Assembly: GCA_035968315.1 (NCBI GenBank)
Contig: JAVYIN010000005.1
Span: forward strand, 434,001-498,000
Direction of reading: 5' to 3'
DNA: 64,000 nucleotides
Source: Nitrospira sp.
Lineage (GTDB): Bacteria; Nitrospirota; Nitrospiria; Nitrospirales; Nitrospiraceae
Within the stretch, counting starts at the first letter, position 1. The number at the start of each line of letters is the position of its first letter. The notes under the pieces are model-generated. The model had not been told where the DNA came from and searched no databases. It was given only the letters and a program-made list of their open reading frames with translations. The position numbers and the translations under genes are program-made. This document shows, piece after piece, positions 51,799 through 60,614 of the stretch.

Positions 51799-52737
51799 TT
51801 ATTGGGCGGGGGATTTTCGTGATGGCTGTTTCTTGGGCTTGGCGGACTCAAGGTCCAGGCGCAGTTGTTCCATCTGGCGGTTCAACTGTTCCATGGCCTT
51901 GGTTTGTTCCTCGAGACGGCGGCGCAGTTCCAGGTTGGAGCTGGTCAGTTCTTGAATTTGGAGTTGCAGATGGTCCGAGGCCGCGCGAGGCTGCTCTGTC
52001 TTCTGAGGAGACGGTGCTTCCAGGGGCGGCGAGTCTGAGGAGCCACGATGTGTTCGGGCCGGCAGAGGCGCGGCCAGTTGCGCCAGAGTGTCTTTTACGT
52101 TCAGGGAGAGGTGCACGGTTTCAAATGGCGCCCATTGCGGCTCGTCGAGATCGGGCACCATCGCGGCTTGAGCGGGGCCTGAGACCCAGAGCTTCATACC
52201 TTTGGTATCGCGAATATCCCGGAGGTCTCCCCCGGCGGTATCGGCCTGCATGAACGCAGAATGGTCTGTGAGGACCACGTGCAGATAGCGTCCTCGCAGA
52301 AACAGGGCGCCGACGGTGCGCTCTTCGCTGTACGAGACATCCGGCTTGGGCAAAGAGAAGAAGATTCGTTCGGCCGGTTTGGCCTCGCGGAAGGCCGAGA
52401 CCAGGACTGTTGAGATGATTGAGAGTTGTCGTGTGGTAAACAGGGGGACGGGCCGTGGTGTGTCAATCAGGCCTGTAAGCGTTCCGCTCCACCCGCTGAC
52501 TTGAATAATCTGGAGCAAGGCGCGGAGATCGGCGTCGGTGAGATGTGCCGGATGATCATTGAGCGCCTGATGGCCTGAGCGGGAGACTGTGGGATCGGCT
52601 TCAAGTCCGATGCGCAGGTCCTGCTGGTCATACAGCACGCGCTCGCTGTTCAGCAGGCCGCACCCTGAAAGATTCTCCAGGCCCACTGCAAGCGCGCCGC
52701 ACAAGAGAATGCGTTGAGCGAGCCTGCCTATTTGCAT
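51799..52737 (-). CDS. Lipoprotein of unknown function with C-terminal coiled coil
   Basis: A 312-residue protein: signal peptide and lipobox N-L-S-G-C near residue 20, then a mature domain that shares its pattern with the lipoprotein at 34650 (L-T-D-A-D-L-R-A-L-L, E-R-I-F-F-S-L, G-A-L-F-L-R-G). It adds a C-terminal coiled coil (about 245-300; E-L-R-R-R-L-E-E-Q-T-K-A-M-E-Q-L-N-R-Q-M) and a Lys-rich end. ATG 52737 overlaps the end of the preceding small lipoprotein gene, so the two are probably translated together. A longer frame to 53028 is judged spurious. Function unknown; placement suggests an envelope role alongside Slp. Confidence 0.72.
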   Translation of the reverse strand: MQIGRLAQRILLCGALAVGLENLSGCGLLNSERVLYDQQDLRIGLEADPTVSRSGHQALNDHPAHLTDADLRALLQIIQVSGWSGTLTGLIDTPRPVPLFTTRQLSIISTVLVSAFREAKPAERIFFSLPKPDVSYSEERTVGALFLRGRYLHVVLTDHSAFMQADTAGGDLRDIRDTKGMKLWVSGPAQAAMVPDLDEPQWAPFETVHLSLNVKDTLAQLAAPLPARTHRGSSDSPPLEAPSPQKTEQPRAASDHLQLQIQELTSSNLELRRRLEEQTKAMEQLNRQMEQLRLDLESAKPKKQPSRKSPAQ

Positions 52738-53021
52738 GTGAATTGAATCCCCCAGATTCGATCGGTGCCGATCTGCGGTCCCCAGGCGCGATCGGCTGCC
52801 CGGCTGACCTTGGGGACGTCGCCCTCTTTGAGGATTTGTATGCCAGACGGACATTTCTCTTGCATGATGCGAAGCGCCTCTCGCCGTCCATCCGAGGAGA
52901 GGACATCGGCTTCCGATTGGACGGAGAAGGTCACCAGCCCTCCAGTTGGCGTCTCGCGTTGGAGCGCGGCCTCGTATCCGCAACCGGCCACACCGATCAG
53001 GCACATGGCGGCGGCAGGCAT
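52728..53021 (-). CDS. Small lipoprotein of unknown function
   Basis: About 97 residues starting M-P-A-A-A-M-C-L-I-G-V-A-G-C; the last C is a lipobox Cys. The mature part (G-Y-E-A-A-L-Q-R-E-T...) has a D-G-R-R-E-A-L-R-I-M-Q-E-K-C-P helix and ends with two Trp (R-A-W-G-P, R-I-W-G-I-Q). It is not recognised. The start is uncertain; GTG 53099 would extend it into the slp gene. Its end overlaps the next lipoprotein gene by 10 bp. Confidence 0.6.
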   Translation of the reverse strand: MPAAAMCLIGVAGCGYEAALQRETPTGGLVTFSVQSEADVLSSDGRREALRIMQEKCPSGIQILKEGDVPKVSRAADRAWGPQIGTDRIWGIQFTCK

Positions 53022-53080
53022 TCGCCATGGGCTGATCGAACGGTGTGGTGCGTTTCGTGATGCGACGATTTCAACACCTG

Positions 53081-53617
53081 CTAGGGGGTGGTGGCGCACA
53101 CCGTTTCTTCTTCCAGCGTTTCATATCCGGCGCCGTACGAGGGAAAATCGGCAATGTCGCGGCCGCCGGTCTTCCAGAAATGCAGACAGGTTGCGGCGAC
53201 CGTGGGAAGGCTCCGTGGGAGGTCGTCAACACTGATGACCATCGGCGCGTGGGTCGTGCCGATGACCATGATGCGATTGCCCGGCTGGAGAAAGGTCGAA
53301 TCGACTTTTCCCTGATAGGTAACCGCAAACTCGCCGCTTCTTTTCCCGGTATCCTTGGGGCCATAGGCGGGATGTTCGACGATGGGCAGTTGCGCAACGA
53401 CGACAGTCACCTTCTCGCCCTTTGTCTCGGCATTCACAATCCGCCCGCCCAGTTGAATCTTTTTCGCTTCGGCTTGGTTCGGCACCATGCGCCACCGGGC
53501 AAAGTCGAAGTTCGGATCCACCCCCTTCACGATGTCAGGGGGAAATATGGCCGTCGGTGCGCAGGCGCTGAGAGTCAAGCCGGCGAGTAGTAGCGTGCTC
53601 AAGGTGACGAATTTCAT
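53081..53617 (-). CDS. Slp-family outer-membrane lipoprotein
   Basis: A 178-residue lipoprotein. The signal peptide ends in the lipobox T-L-S-A-C (Cys19). The mature domain shows the Slp-family pattern: G-G-R-I-V-N-A-E-T-K-G, V-V-V-A-Q-L-P-I, G-E-F-A-V-T-Y, F-L-Q-P-G-N-R-I-M-V-I-G. E. coli Slp is induced by starvation and located in the outer membrane, but its function is unclear. The last 40 residues carry Y-G-A-G-Y-E-T-L and an uncommon pair of Cys. It lies between the pst genes and a phosphate-type porin, so induction under phosphate limitation is plausible but not shown. Confidence 0.82.
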   Translation of the reverse strand: MKFVTLSTLLLAGLTLSACAPTAIFPPDIVKGVDPNFDFARWRMVPNQAEAKKIQLGGRIVNAETKGEKVTVVVAQLPIVEHPAYGPKDTGKRSGEFAVTYQGKVDSTFLQPGNRIMVIGTTHAPMVISVDDLPRSLPTVAATCLHFWKTGGRDIADFPSYGAGYETLEEETVCATTP

Positions 53618-53691
53618 ATCTCCTCCTTACTCCGAGCCATGAGACAATGCAATGCTAAAAATCAGGTGCGCGCGCATTTCCAGTGAGTGCA

Positions 53692-55236
53692 TTACATAAA
53701 GCGAACTTGGAACTGGACAAAGAAGGCATTTTGCGCAAACGGATCAGACTTGGAGTCGTAGGCCGGTGTGTTCGGTCCGGTTCCCAAGCCTGAGTGGTGC
53801 CGGAACTCGTAGTTGAATTGGATCTTGGACTGCACCTTGGGTGGAAAGTTCTCGAAGTAGTAGGTGAGTCCGACGATCGATCGCGTATAGATGTCGTTGG
53901 ACATCCAGGTGTTGGGGTCGAATTGTTCATACATGAAGGTCGGTTCAAAGTTTTCCAGCGGCCCGCTGGTGATGAGATACTTGGTGAGCACATACCAGGT
54001 GCGCCGGTGCATGCCTGGTGCGCCGGACCCGCCGCAAATGCTCTGTGTCAGGCAGGATCCGTTGGCGCCCACACCAACAGTTGTAGCGTTGGCTCCGTCG
54101 TGTCCCTGCCAATATTCTCCCTGCACCACAAACCCCGGGAGTATTTTCGATGTGTAGCGGAAGTCCACACCGTACCGGTCGAAGGCGCCTTTCCCGCGGC
54201 CGTTGATCAGGGTGCCGGCATTGTTGGATTCGCCTTGTATGGTCGTGAAACTCACAAAGGAAACATCGTTGCCGAATAATCGCACCCGGCTGTAAAAGGC
54301 TTTGGGCTGATTGCCGCCGCCGATCCCTGATGTGGTGCTCACAAGGGAATTGGCCTGGAAGTTGTTGTTGTTCATCACGCCGACGACATATTCGAGGCGA
54401 TTGGCGATTTTCCCCCGCACGTCAGCGAAATAGTCGCGTTCTTGCAAGAAGTCGATCGCGCCGCCTGTGCCGTTCTTGTTGTGCTTTTCTTGAGTGGATC
54501 CAAATGCACCACCTCCGACTGATGTGAGGTAGGGGGAGCTGATGATATCCCGCAACCCTCCTGAGGTTTCCGTGAAGATACCGAAGGGCATCCGGAAGAT
54601 GCCGAGCCGGATCATATTGAGGTTGGGCGCCCAGGATTGGACTGGCCGGATGTCCACGTAGGTTTCTCGAAAGAAGGTTGCAGAAGTTGGTGTTCCAGCC
54701 CCGGTTGCGGTATTTGGAGTGTCCTTTGTCAAGTTAATGCTCTGGAACTCCATCAAGATATGCCAGCGTGGAATCGTTTCACTGATTTTGCCCCAAAACA
54801 GCATTTCTGACCGGCGAATCGAGAAACTGTCCTGGCTCTTGCCTTCCGGCACTTTGGCATCGACATGGCCATAGAGGAACTGTAGGGCGTTGAGGCCAAA
54901 ATTGACTTTGTCCCGAAGAAGCGGCAGCAGTTCGGTTTTCGATTTCCATTCTTCCACCGAATCGAGCCGTCTGGTCTGATCGGCCACTTTGTATTCTTGC
55001 TCGGCGCGGATCTGAATCCACTCATCCATCGTGATCGTGCCCTTTTGGAGGAGCAGATCCTCGACCGAGATGCCGCCCGGCGGGAGTTCTCTAGCGGCTG
55101 GAGCCTGTACCGTTACGTCTTGCGCCGGGGACTGAACGGGGCGTGGGTCTTCGGCATAGGCGGCCGACAGTCCTCCCGTGATCAGGGCCAGGGCCGCGAT
55201 CTGGGCGATACCGGCCATTCTACGAAGTCCTCTCAT
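53692..55236 (-). CDS. Phosphate-selective (OprO/OprP-like) porin
   Basis: A 514-residue outer-membrane protein. The signal peptide is about 1-28 (L-S-A-A-Y-A-E). A V-E-D-L-L-L-Q-K-G-T-I-T-M-D-E-W segment and a short coiled region precede the barrel, as in this porin family; it ends V-R-F-M. A strand R-L-G-I-F-R-M-P-F-G-I resembles the OprO/P core. ATG 55236 follows CAGAAGGAG. It sits just downstream of the second pstS, and both lie between a Pho-box-like site and the pst operon, so phosphate uptake across the outer membrane is the likely job. It is related to, but clearly different from, the porin at 32271. Confidence 0.85.
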   Translation of the reverse strand: MRGLRRMAGIAQIAALALITGGLSAAYAEDPRPVQSPAQDVTVQAPAARELPPGGISVEDLLLQKGTITMDEWIQIRAEQEYKVADQTRRLDSVEEWKSKTELLPLLRDKVNFGLNALQFLYGHVDAKVPEGKSQDSFSIRRSEMLFWGKISETIPRWHILMEFQSINLTKDTPNTATGAGTPTSATFFRETYVDIRPVQSWAPNLNMIRLGIFRMPFGIFTETSGGLRDIISSPYLTSVGGGAFGSTQEKHNKNGTGGAIDFLQERDYFADVRGKIANRLEYVVGVMNNNNFQANSLVSTTSGIGGGNQPKAFYSRVRLFGNDVSFVSFTTIQGESNNAGTLINGRGKGAFDRYGVDFRYTSKILPGFVVQGEYWQGHDGANATTVGVGANGSCLTQSICGGSGAPGMHRRTWYVLTKYLITSGPLENFEPTFMYEQFDPNTWMSNDIYTRSIVGLTYYFENFPPKVQSKIQFNYEFRHHSGLGTGPNTPAYDSKSDPFAQNAFFVQFQVRFM

Positions 55237-55301
55237 CTCGATCTCCTTCTGTTGCTGTAAGAACGTCATATGCGGATTCGATGTGGGTCCGTCCCATCGA
55301 C

Positions 55302-56402
55302 CTACTGAACCGCCGATTTTGCTGAAGTGAGCCCTAATGCCACGGCGCTCTTGGCCGCTTGCACGGGAGGCAAGGGGAAGAAGCCGGCTTTCATGACGGC
55401 CTCTTGTCCCTCCTGGCTCATGATGAAGGTCAGGAATTCCTGCGCGGCAGCCGGGAGTGGCGTTTTCGGGTCTTTATCGATGTAGAGGTACAGCACTCGC
55501 CGCAGGGGATAGGTCTGATCCGCCACGGTCGAAGCCGAGGGCGTGACAAACGGCATGCCGGCTGCTTCCGCGAGCGGAACGAGCCGCACGCTGGAGGCTT
55601 GGAGCCCGAGTCCGCTATAGCCAATTCCCAATTGATCGCGGCTCAGGTCCAGAATCACGGACGCCGCGCCCGGATCTTCGTGCAGGCCTGGCATGAATTC
55701 GCCGCCGGCCAGGCAATGTTCCTGGAAGAAGGCTCTGGTCCCAGATTTCCGGTCGCGCCCATAGAGCTGGATCGGCGCCTTCTCCCATCCTTCGGTCAAT
55801 CCGAGCTGTCCCCATTGGGTAAGTGCCGATTTGTAGCCACGATTGCGGGTCGTCGAGAACATGGCATCCACCTGATCGAGCGTGAGACCAGGCAGCGGAT
55901 TGTCCTTGTGCACGTAGAGCGCGACTGCGTCGACCGCAACCGGAACCGCTGTCGGTTCATAGCCATGCTGGGCCACAAACTCTTTGACTTCGGCATCGAA
56001 CAGTTCCCGCGAGGTGGTCATGAGGGTGAAGTATTTGGCCCGTTCTTCCTGCAGCATGACTTTGCCGGTCTTGCTGAGGGGCGGCTGGAGAAAGTCGGCG
56101 ACCGCCTTGGTCGATCCGCCACCTTTCACCTCGATCCCTACCTTTGGCTGCCGCCGCTGAAATTCCAGGCTGAGACGATTCAGCAGGGGATACATGGTTT
56201 CCGATCCTTGCACTTTGAGACTGCCGGAGACTTGCGCGGAAGGATTGTAATGGGACAACGAGGCGTCGGCGCCGACTGCCGACAACGGTCCCGCGATTTC
56301 AGCCCTGGCTTCGGTTGTCCAGCAGGCTAGCGCCAGCACTGCTGACAGGCCCAGCACCATGGCCGATTGTGTCCGCACTGTGTGGTAAGAGTGTGCTCGC
56401 AT
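55302..56402 (-). CDS. PstS-type phosphate-binding protein, second copy
   Basis: A 366-residue secreted protein. A signal peptide (about 1-35, ending E-A-R-A-E) is followed by V-S-G-S-L-K-V-Q-G-S-E-T-M-Y-P-L, the usual start of the phosphate-binding fold, then K-G-G-G-S-T-K-A-V and R-D-R-K-S-G-T-R-A-F-F. These features match SphX/PstS-like proteins rather than the pst-operon PstS. ATG 56402 has GGGAGGAT upstream with 8-nt spacing; ATG 56408 is too close. A four-unit Pho-box-like repeat lies about 65-100 bp upstream. It may feed the same PstCAB transporter with different affinity. Confidence 0.88.
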   Translation of the reverse strand: MRAHSYHTVRTQSAMVLGLSAVLALACWTTEARAEIAGPLSAVGADASLSHYNPSAQVSGSLKVQGSETMYPLLNRLSLEFQRRQPKVGIEVKGGGSTKAVADFLQPPLSKTGKVMLQEERAKYFTLMTTSRELFDAEVKEFVAQHGYEPTAVPVAVDAVALYVHKDNPLPGLTLDQVDAMFSTTRNRGYKSALTQWGQLGLTEGWEKAPIQLYGRDRKSGTRAFFQEHCLAGGEFMPGLHEDPGAASVILDLSRDQLGIGYSGLGLQASSVRLVPLAEAAGMPFVTPSASTVADQTYPLRRVLYLYIDKDPKTPLPAAAQEFLTFIMSQEGQEAVMKAGFFPLPPVQAAKSAVALGLTSAKSAVQ

Positions 56403-56464
56403 CCCCATATCCTCCCTGTGTACATGGTTGACGATTATCACGAGACGGACTCTACCGGCGGCGG

Positions 56465-56504
56465 GTTGCAGGAGCGTAACCTCAATGTTACAGGGATGTT
56501 AAAT
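56465..56504 (-). promoter_or_regulatory. Candidate Pho box upstream of the second pstS
   Basis: On the minus strand: ATTTAAC, CTGTAAC, AGGTTAC and CTGCAAC at 11-bp period (four units), each followed by 4 bp. It is the longest of the three phosphate boxes. The second unit, CTGTAAC, is close to the enteric CTGTCAT. Confidence 0.75.
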
Positions 56505-56552
56505 ATGCGTTTGAAACGAAGTAATCGGGAAGCGTGAAGGTTTTTCAGGTGG

Positions 56553-57530
56553 CTAGAATACTCTTAAATACAACACCGTGCTCTCGCCTCTGCTGGGGTC
56601 GCGATGCAGGACGGCCCAGGCCGTTTTGGTCACGTCGTTGACCGTGACCGAGAGACGGCTGGAGAAGAAGTCGCTCTTCACGTCGTATCCGCTCTGCGAG
56701 GCGCGCAACTTTGCGCCGATTTCCTGAAAGCTGCCGATGCGATCCAGATCTTCCTTCTTCTTATAGGGGCGGCCTTGTACGATTTCTGCCGCTATCGCCT
56801 GGGAGATCGCGGGGTCGAGCGATTGGATCACGATCGGGTCGGCCGTGTTGAGGTTGACCAAGCCGTTGCCCTCCTGAGGGAACACGGTGGCATAGCGCGC
56901 GAGCCGGTCGATCATGTCTTGCGTGAAGCCTTTGACGAGGCGGAGATCATTGAGGCTGGCAAGGGGCGCGTTGGCTGCGCGGTAGGGCGGCCGCTGCGAT
57001 TGATAATACAGGCTTTCCGCTCCGGTCGGTTCGGCATTCTCATCTTGATCGACCCAATCGACCAGGGCATCGACGAGATCCGTATTGAGCTGCATCAGTT
57101 CGAACAGCCGCTTGAATCGCTGGATTTTGGCCTTGCGTTGCAGTTCGTCACCGGCGTTGGCGGCTAAATCGTTGAGGTTGAGCTTGCCCCGTTCGTCCTC
57201 GATTTGGGCGCTCAACAACCCGTCCCCGATGGCGTAATTTGTGATCGGCATGGCCCAGAGGTCGGTGGGCGCATCGTAGGCCTCGCCGGCCATTTTGTCT
57301 TTGAGGAAATCCTGTTGCAAGACGGCGCGGGCCGCTTGCACCGCCGCCCGTGTGAGGGTTCTGGCTTTGAAGGTATCTCGGAATGCCGCGGCATCGCGAT
57401 ATTCCCGGCGGGCTTCCGCGTCGAATTCAAGAATGAGCGCGGTCAGCAGGGTGAGGATCAGGAGGGCTAGCAGGAGGGCGACGCCCCGTTCGTCTTTTGG
57501 CCGCAGCACTGTGTGTGTGGAGCGTTGCAT
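56553..57530 (-). CDS. gspK: Type II secretion minor pseudopilin GspK
   Basis: A 325-residue protein. The N-terminus carries a prepilin-like cleavage site and hydrophobic helix (D-E-R-G-V-A-L-L-L-A-L-L-I-L), then a Q-I-E-D-E-R-G-K-L-N-L-N-D-L region and a long globular domain with repeated N-L-N-T-A-D and L-G-R/K-x-helix segments typical of GspK (a SAM-like fold). GspK caps the pseudopilus tip. It is the last gene of the operon, 25 bp after gspM. The downstream gap (56403-56552) holds the Pho box of the next gene. Confidence 0.92.
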   Translation of the reverse strand: MQRSTHTVLRPKDERGVALLLALLILTLLTALILEFDAEARREYRDAAAFRDTFKARTLTRAAVQAARAVLQQDFLKDKMAGEAYDAPTDLWAMPITNYAIGDGLLSAQIEDERGKLNLNDLAANAGDELQRKAKIQRFKRLFELMQLNTDLVDALVDWVDQDENAEPTGAESLYYQSQRPPYRAANAPLASLNDLRLVKGFTQDMIDRLARYATVFPQEGNGLVNLNTADPIVIQSLDPAISQAIAAEIVQGRPYKKKEDLDRIGSFQEIGAKLRASQSGYDVKSDFFSSRLSVTVNDVTKTAWAVLHRDPSRGESTVLYLRVF

Positions 57531-57555
57531 TGGGAGCCGTCAGACCGGTCGATCG

Positions 57556-58104
57556 TTATCCTTTCACAAAGCTGAGCACGCGAATCGTCGCATCCAGATT
57601 CATGGGGTTGTCAAACTTGGGCCGCACTTGGAAATGCCGCACGTGAAGGTCGTACGGAGCCTGCTCGATCTCCCGGAGCAAGGCCAGCAGCTCTGGCAAT
57701 TGGACCCCTTCGAGGCGCAAGTCCACCGCCGTTTCCTGATAGCCTTGCGGCAGGGTTTGCTGTTGCGGCTGCATGCCGGCAATGCGGTCGCGGATATGCG
57801 CCGTCGTCGCGGCGTCTTCCATGAAGGCCAGGAGGGAAAATCCGCTGTCGGCTGCCGGCATACGGCTTTCAGCTTTAGTGAGACGCGCCTGTTTCGCGGC
57901 GTAATCCTGCGCGAGCAGAGCCAATTCACCGCTCTCTTTGTGTTTTTTCGCGGCTTGCCGGTCCAAACGGTCCAGTGTGGAGAGGAGGGGATCGATGGCC
58001 AGCACGAACAGCAGACTGGCGGCGGTGACGGCGCCCCCGATCATGAGCAGGGTCCGCTCGCGCGTGGCCAGTTGCTTCCAGCGTTCGCGCAATTGCGGCG
58101 TCAT
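57556..58104 (-). CDS. gspM: Type II secretion inner-membrane protein GspM
   Basis: A 182-residue protein. A short cytoplasmic N-terminus (R-E-R-W-K-Q-L-A-T-R-E-R-T) precedes one membrane helix (about 20-40), a periplasmic coiled segment, and a small ferredoxin-like domain (about 100-182; V-D-L-R-L-E-G-V-Q-L-P-E-L-L-A-L-L). This layout matches GspM, the partner of GspL at the inner-membrane platform. Its start overlaps the end of gspL by 4 bp. The order L-M-K is the conserved arrangement for the second part of such operons. Confidence 0.85.
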   Translation of the reverse strand: MTPQLRERWKQLATRERTLLMIGGAVTAASLLFVLAIDPLLSTLDRLDRQAAKKHKESGELALLAQDYAAKQARLTKAESRMPAADSGFSLLAFMEDAATTAHIRDRIAGMQPQQQTLPQGYQETAVDLRLEGVQLPELLALLREIEQAPYDLHVRHFQVRPKFDNPMNLDATIRVLSFVKG

Positions 58105-59684
58105 GGCTGCACCGCCGTGGCTGTCATGCGGAAGACGATCTGGTTCGGCGAGGCTCCGACCCGGGTCTCGCTGACGGCCACCTCTTTGAATTGGCTGCCG
58201 GATGAAAAGGTTTGTTTGATTTTTTCCACGGCTTCAAATGAGGTGGTTTCGCCCTCCAGGAGTACGAGCCCCCCATCGATGGTCAATTCCCGCACTTTGA
58301 CCGCGATGCCGGCCGGCAACTGTTTTATAAATGTGGCCATCGTCGCCAACAGCTGTCCCTGCGAACTATCGATGGCGGAGAGCGACTTTTCAACGGAGGC
58401 AATGCGGAAGCGCGCTTGATCCAATTCTTCGCCGGGCGCCGCGCCTGGCCCAAAGCCCTGTTCGTACTGTTTCTGCAAGGCCTGCTTTAATTGCGCCACG
58501 CGCTGTTCTTTGAGGGTCAGGTGGACGACGCCGTCGGCAAGGGCCAGGGCTCCCAGCAGGACGGCACCCAATATGGCCAGCCGGCGGTCCTGGGCCGACG
58601 TGGCTGTTTGAGGCGCCGCCGCGTCGGATACCGCCTTCAGATCGAGCGCCAGCCCGGCGGGGGTTGGCTTGAAGCGCCAGCGAGGCCGGACGATTTTGGG
58701 GTGAATGGCCAGCCCGAAGGCGATGGAGAACGCGCGTGGGCTGGCGGCGCCAAATCCTTGCCTGGGGCCGACGGGATAGAGCCCCAGATGCTGCGCAAGG
58801 TATCCGCCGATTTCTTTGAGCTTGGCGCCGCCGCCCGATACCCAGCAATGGGACAGCCGTCCGCGTTCGGTGCCTTCATAGGCTTGCAGTGTGACGCGTA
58901 ATTCTTTGAGAAGCGGTTCGAGCCAGGCCTCGACTTGCTGCACCGCCAAGGTGCGCTTGCGCCGCTCGGCGTCGGCAAAGCTGCAGGCATATCGTGCCGC
59001 GAGCGCGTGGGTGAGGTGATTGCCGCCCCAGAGAATGGTCCGCAAGACGACCGGGCGTCCTTCGTGGATCAGGCAGAGGGTGGTCTTGGACGCTCCGACA
59101 TCGATGATAGCCAGATCCTGCGGCACCAAGCCTCCTTGTTGGCGCAGGTATTGTGTGACGGAAAACAGCGCCATGGCATCGACGTTGATGGCGTCCGGCT
59201 CCAGGTCGGCTTCGGCGAGAAAACGCAGATGTTCGGAGATTTTATTCTTTGGCGCCGCCGTCACAAGAACGTCGGATCCTTTTGTCAGACGGAGATCGCC
59301 TGCCGCGTCCATGCCTGGTGGCAAGAGGAGACTTCCGATGGTCAAGTCCTCCAGGGCCATTGGAACAAGATTTTCCACCTCGAAGGGCACGACTTGCGAC
59401 AGTTTATTGGCGTCTTTGAACGGAAACGACAAGGTCCGCACGAACAGATCCTGGCAGGGGATCGCCGTTACCAGCCGATCCGTGGCATAGAGGCCGTTCT
59501 GCCAGAGAAATCCGCGCAGCGACTGCACCCGGCGAGCCGGTTCAAGATCTTCCGGCCTGGCAAACGGCATGGGATGATGGAAATAGTCGATGGTTTCTCG
59601 CCCGCTCAGCCGGCGGCGGAAACGCACCGCCTTCAGGCCGGTTTGGCCGATATCCAATCCCACACATTCCGTCGCAATGCCCAT
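58101..59684 (-). CDS. gspL: Type II secretion protein GspL (PilM/PilN-like)
   Basis: A 527-residue protein. The N-terminal part (about 1-330) is an actin-like PilM/GspL domain with G-L-D-I-G-Q-T-G-L-K-A-V and A-I-I-D-V-G-A-S-K-T-T-L nucleotide-fold motifs and C-W-V-S-G-G-G-A. A membrane helix lies near 365-390, followed by a PilN-like periplasmic part (V-K-V-R-E-L-T-I-D-G-G). GspL links the assembly ATPase GspE to the inner-membrane platform. The more complete actin-like fold makes it resemble a fused PilM-PilN, somewhat unusual for classical GspL. ATG 59684 follows a short gap after gspN. Confidence 0.85.
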   Translation of the reverse strand: MGIATECVGLDIGQTGLKAVRFRRRLSGRETIDYFHHPMPFARPEDLEPARRVQSLRGFLWQNGLYATDRLVTAIPCQDLFVRTLSFPFKDANKLSQVVPFEVENLVPMALEDLTIGSLLLPPGMDAAGDLRLTKGSDVLVTAAPKNKISEHLRFLAEADLEPDAINVDAMALFSVTQYLRQQGGLVPQDLAIIDVGASKTTLCLIHEGRPVVLRTILWGGNHLTHALAARYACSFADAERRKRTLAVQQVEAWLEPLLKELRVTLQAYEGTERGRLSHCWVSGGGAKLKEIGGYLAQHLGLYPVGPRQGFGAASPRAFSIAFGLAIHPKIVRPRWRFKPTPAGLALDLKAVSDAAAPQTATSAQDRRLAILGAVLLGALALADGVVHLTLKEQRVAQLKQALQKQYEQGFGPGAAPGEELDQARFRIASVEKSLSAIDSSQGQLLATMATFIKQLPAGIAVKVRELTIDGGLVLLEGETTSFEAVEKIKQTFSSGSQFKEVAVSETRVGASPNQIVFRMTATAVQP

Positions 59685-59720
59685 TGTCGCTCCGATTCTA
59701 CGTGCGTACCTTTGCCTACT

Positions 59721-60614
59721 CTACAATGCCAGCCTGGCTTGTGCCAATGTTCCCCGCACTTTAAACGTAAACGGCGTTCCCGGGGGAAGGGGTGGAATGC
59801 CGAGAGGGCCTGCCTTGGCTGCAAATCCAGGCCCTGGCACGATGGTCAGCGACAAGGCCAGCTGACTCTGCCGGATCGGCAGCTGGATCGTGATCGTGCC
59901 CTCCCCGGACAAGGATCCATCGAGGCCCTCGCCTTTGAGTTCCGTCACGGTGCAGAGTTGCTCCCGGCAGGCGAGCCCAATCGATACGGCATTGAGGGCC
60001 AGGGAAAAGGTGCGGCCGTATCCCATCGGAATCTGATCGAGCAGGAGGTCGGTGGCCTCTATTTTCCAGGTGCCTTCCCCAAACGAGGATGACGAAGGCG
60101 TCGGCAGGTTCTCCAGCCGATGTTTGAATTCGCCGGAGAGGGTTCCGCGGCTGATATAGGGCTGAGCCAGCTTGGCCAAATCCACCTGCTTCATTTTTCC
60201 GCTCATCTCCAATGGGCCGGTGAAGGCCCAGGAGGATGCGGTGACCGTCGATGTCATGGTCCCTTGCGCGGGCGAGTGCGGTGCGATCTGCGCGGCGAGA
60301 TCAAGCATGAGGCCGCCGGTCAGGGCTTTGAGCACGCTCACTTGCGCGCGCACGGTTCCCATCTGAATGGGCGGCCACTCGGGTTTTGAGACCGTGATCT
60401 GGCGCCACTCCAAGGCCAAGGGAAATCCGATCGACCACTGTGCGGCCTGCACGTCGACACCGGTGGCCCGGCGCAATTCTCCGATGAGCCGGGTTTGCAG
60501 CGCGCTGTAGGGGAAGGTGAGTCCGAGACAGAGCACAAACGTTACCAGCCCTCCGCCGATCCAGAGCAAGGGTTCTTTCCAGGCCGCAAGATTCTTTCCC
60601 GGCCAGACCATCAT
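59721..60614 (-). CDS. gspN: Type II secretion protein GspN
   Basis: A 297-residue protein: one N-terminal membrane helix (about 17-38; L-L-W-I-G-G-G-L-V-T-F-V), then a beta-rich domain with S-G-x-G-x-I and L-x-G-L-M-L-D type repeats of AsmA-like character. Size and position between gspJ and gspL identify it as GspN, an accessory subunit found only in some type II systems. Its start overlaps the gspJ stop (ATGATGA). ATG 60614 and 60611 are both possible; a longer frame to 60635 is not supported. Confidence 0.8.
   Translation of the reverse strand: MMVWPGKNLAAWKEPLLWIGGGLVTFVLCLGLTFPYSALQTRLIGELRRATGVDVQAAQWSIGFPLALEWRQITVSKPEWPPIQMGTVRAQVSVLKALTGGLMLDLAAQIAPHSPAQGTMTSTVTASSWAFTGPLEMSGKMKQVDLAKLAQPYISRGTLSGEFKHRLENLPTPSSSSFGEGTWKIEATDLLLDQIPMGYGRTFSLALNAVSIGLACREQLCTVTELKGEGLDGSLSGEGTITIQLPIRQSQLALSLTIVPGPGFAAKAGPLGIPPLPPGTPFTFKVRGTLAQARLAL

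Noticed and set aside
51799-53028. 409-codon version of the minus-strand lipoprotein
   Set aside because: The first 97 codons overlap the small lipoprotein gene in another frame and encode an Arg-rich, unlikely protein; a lipoprotein signal begins at 52737.
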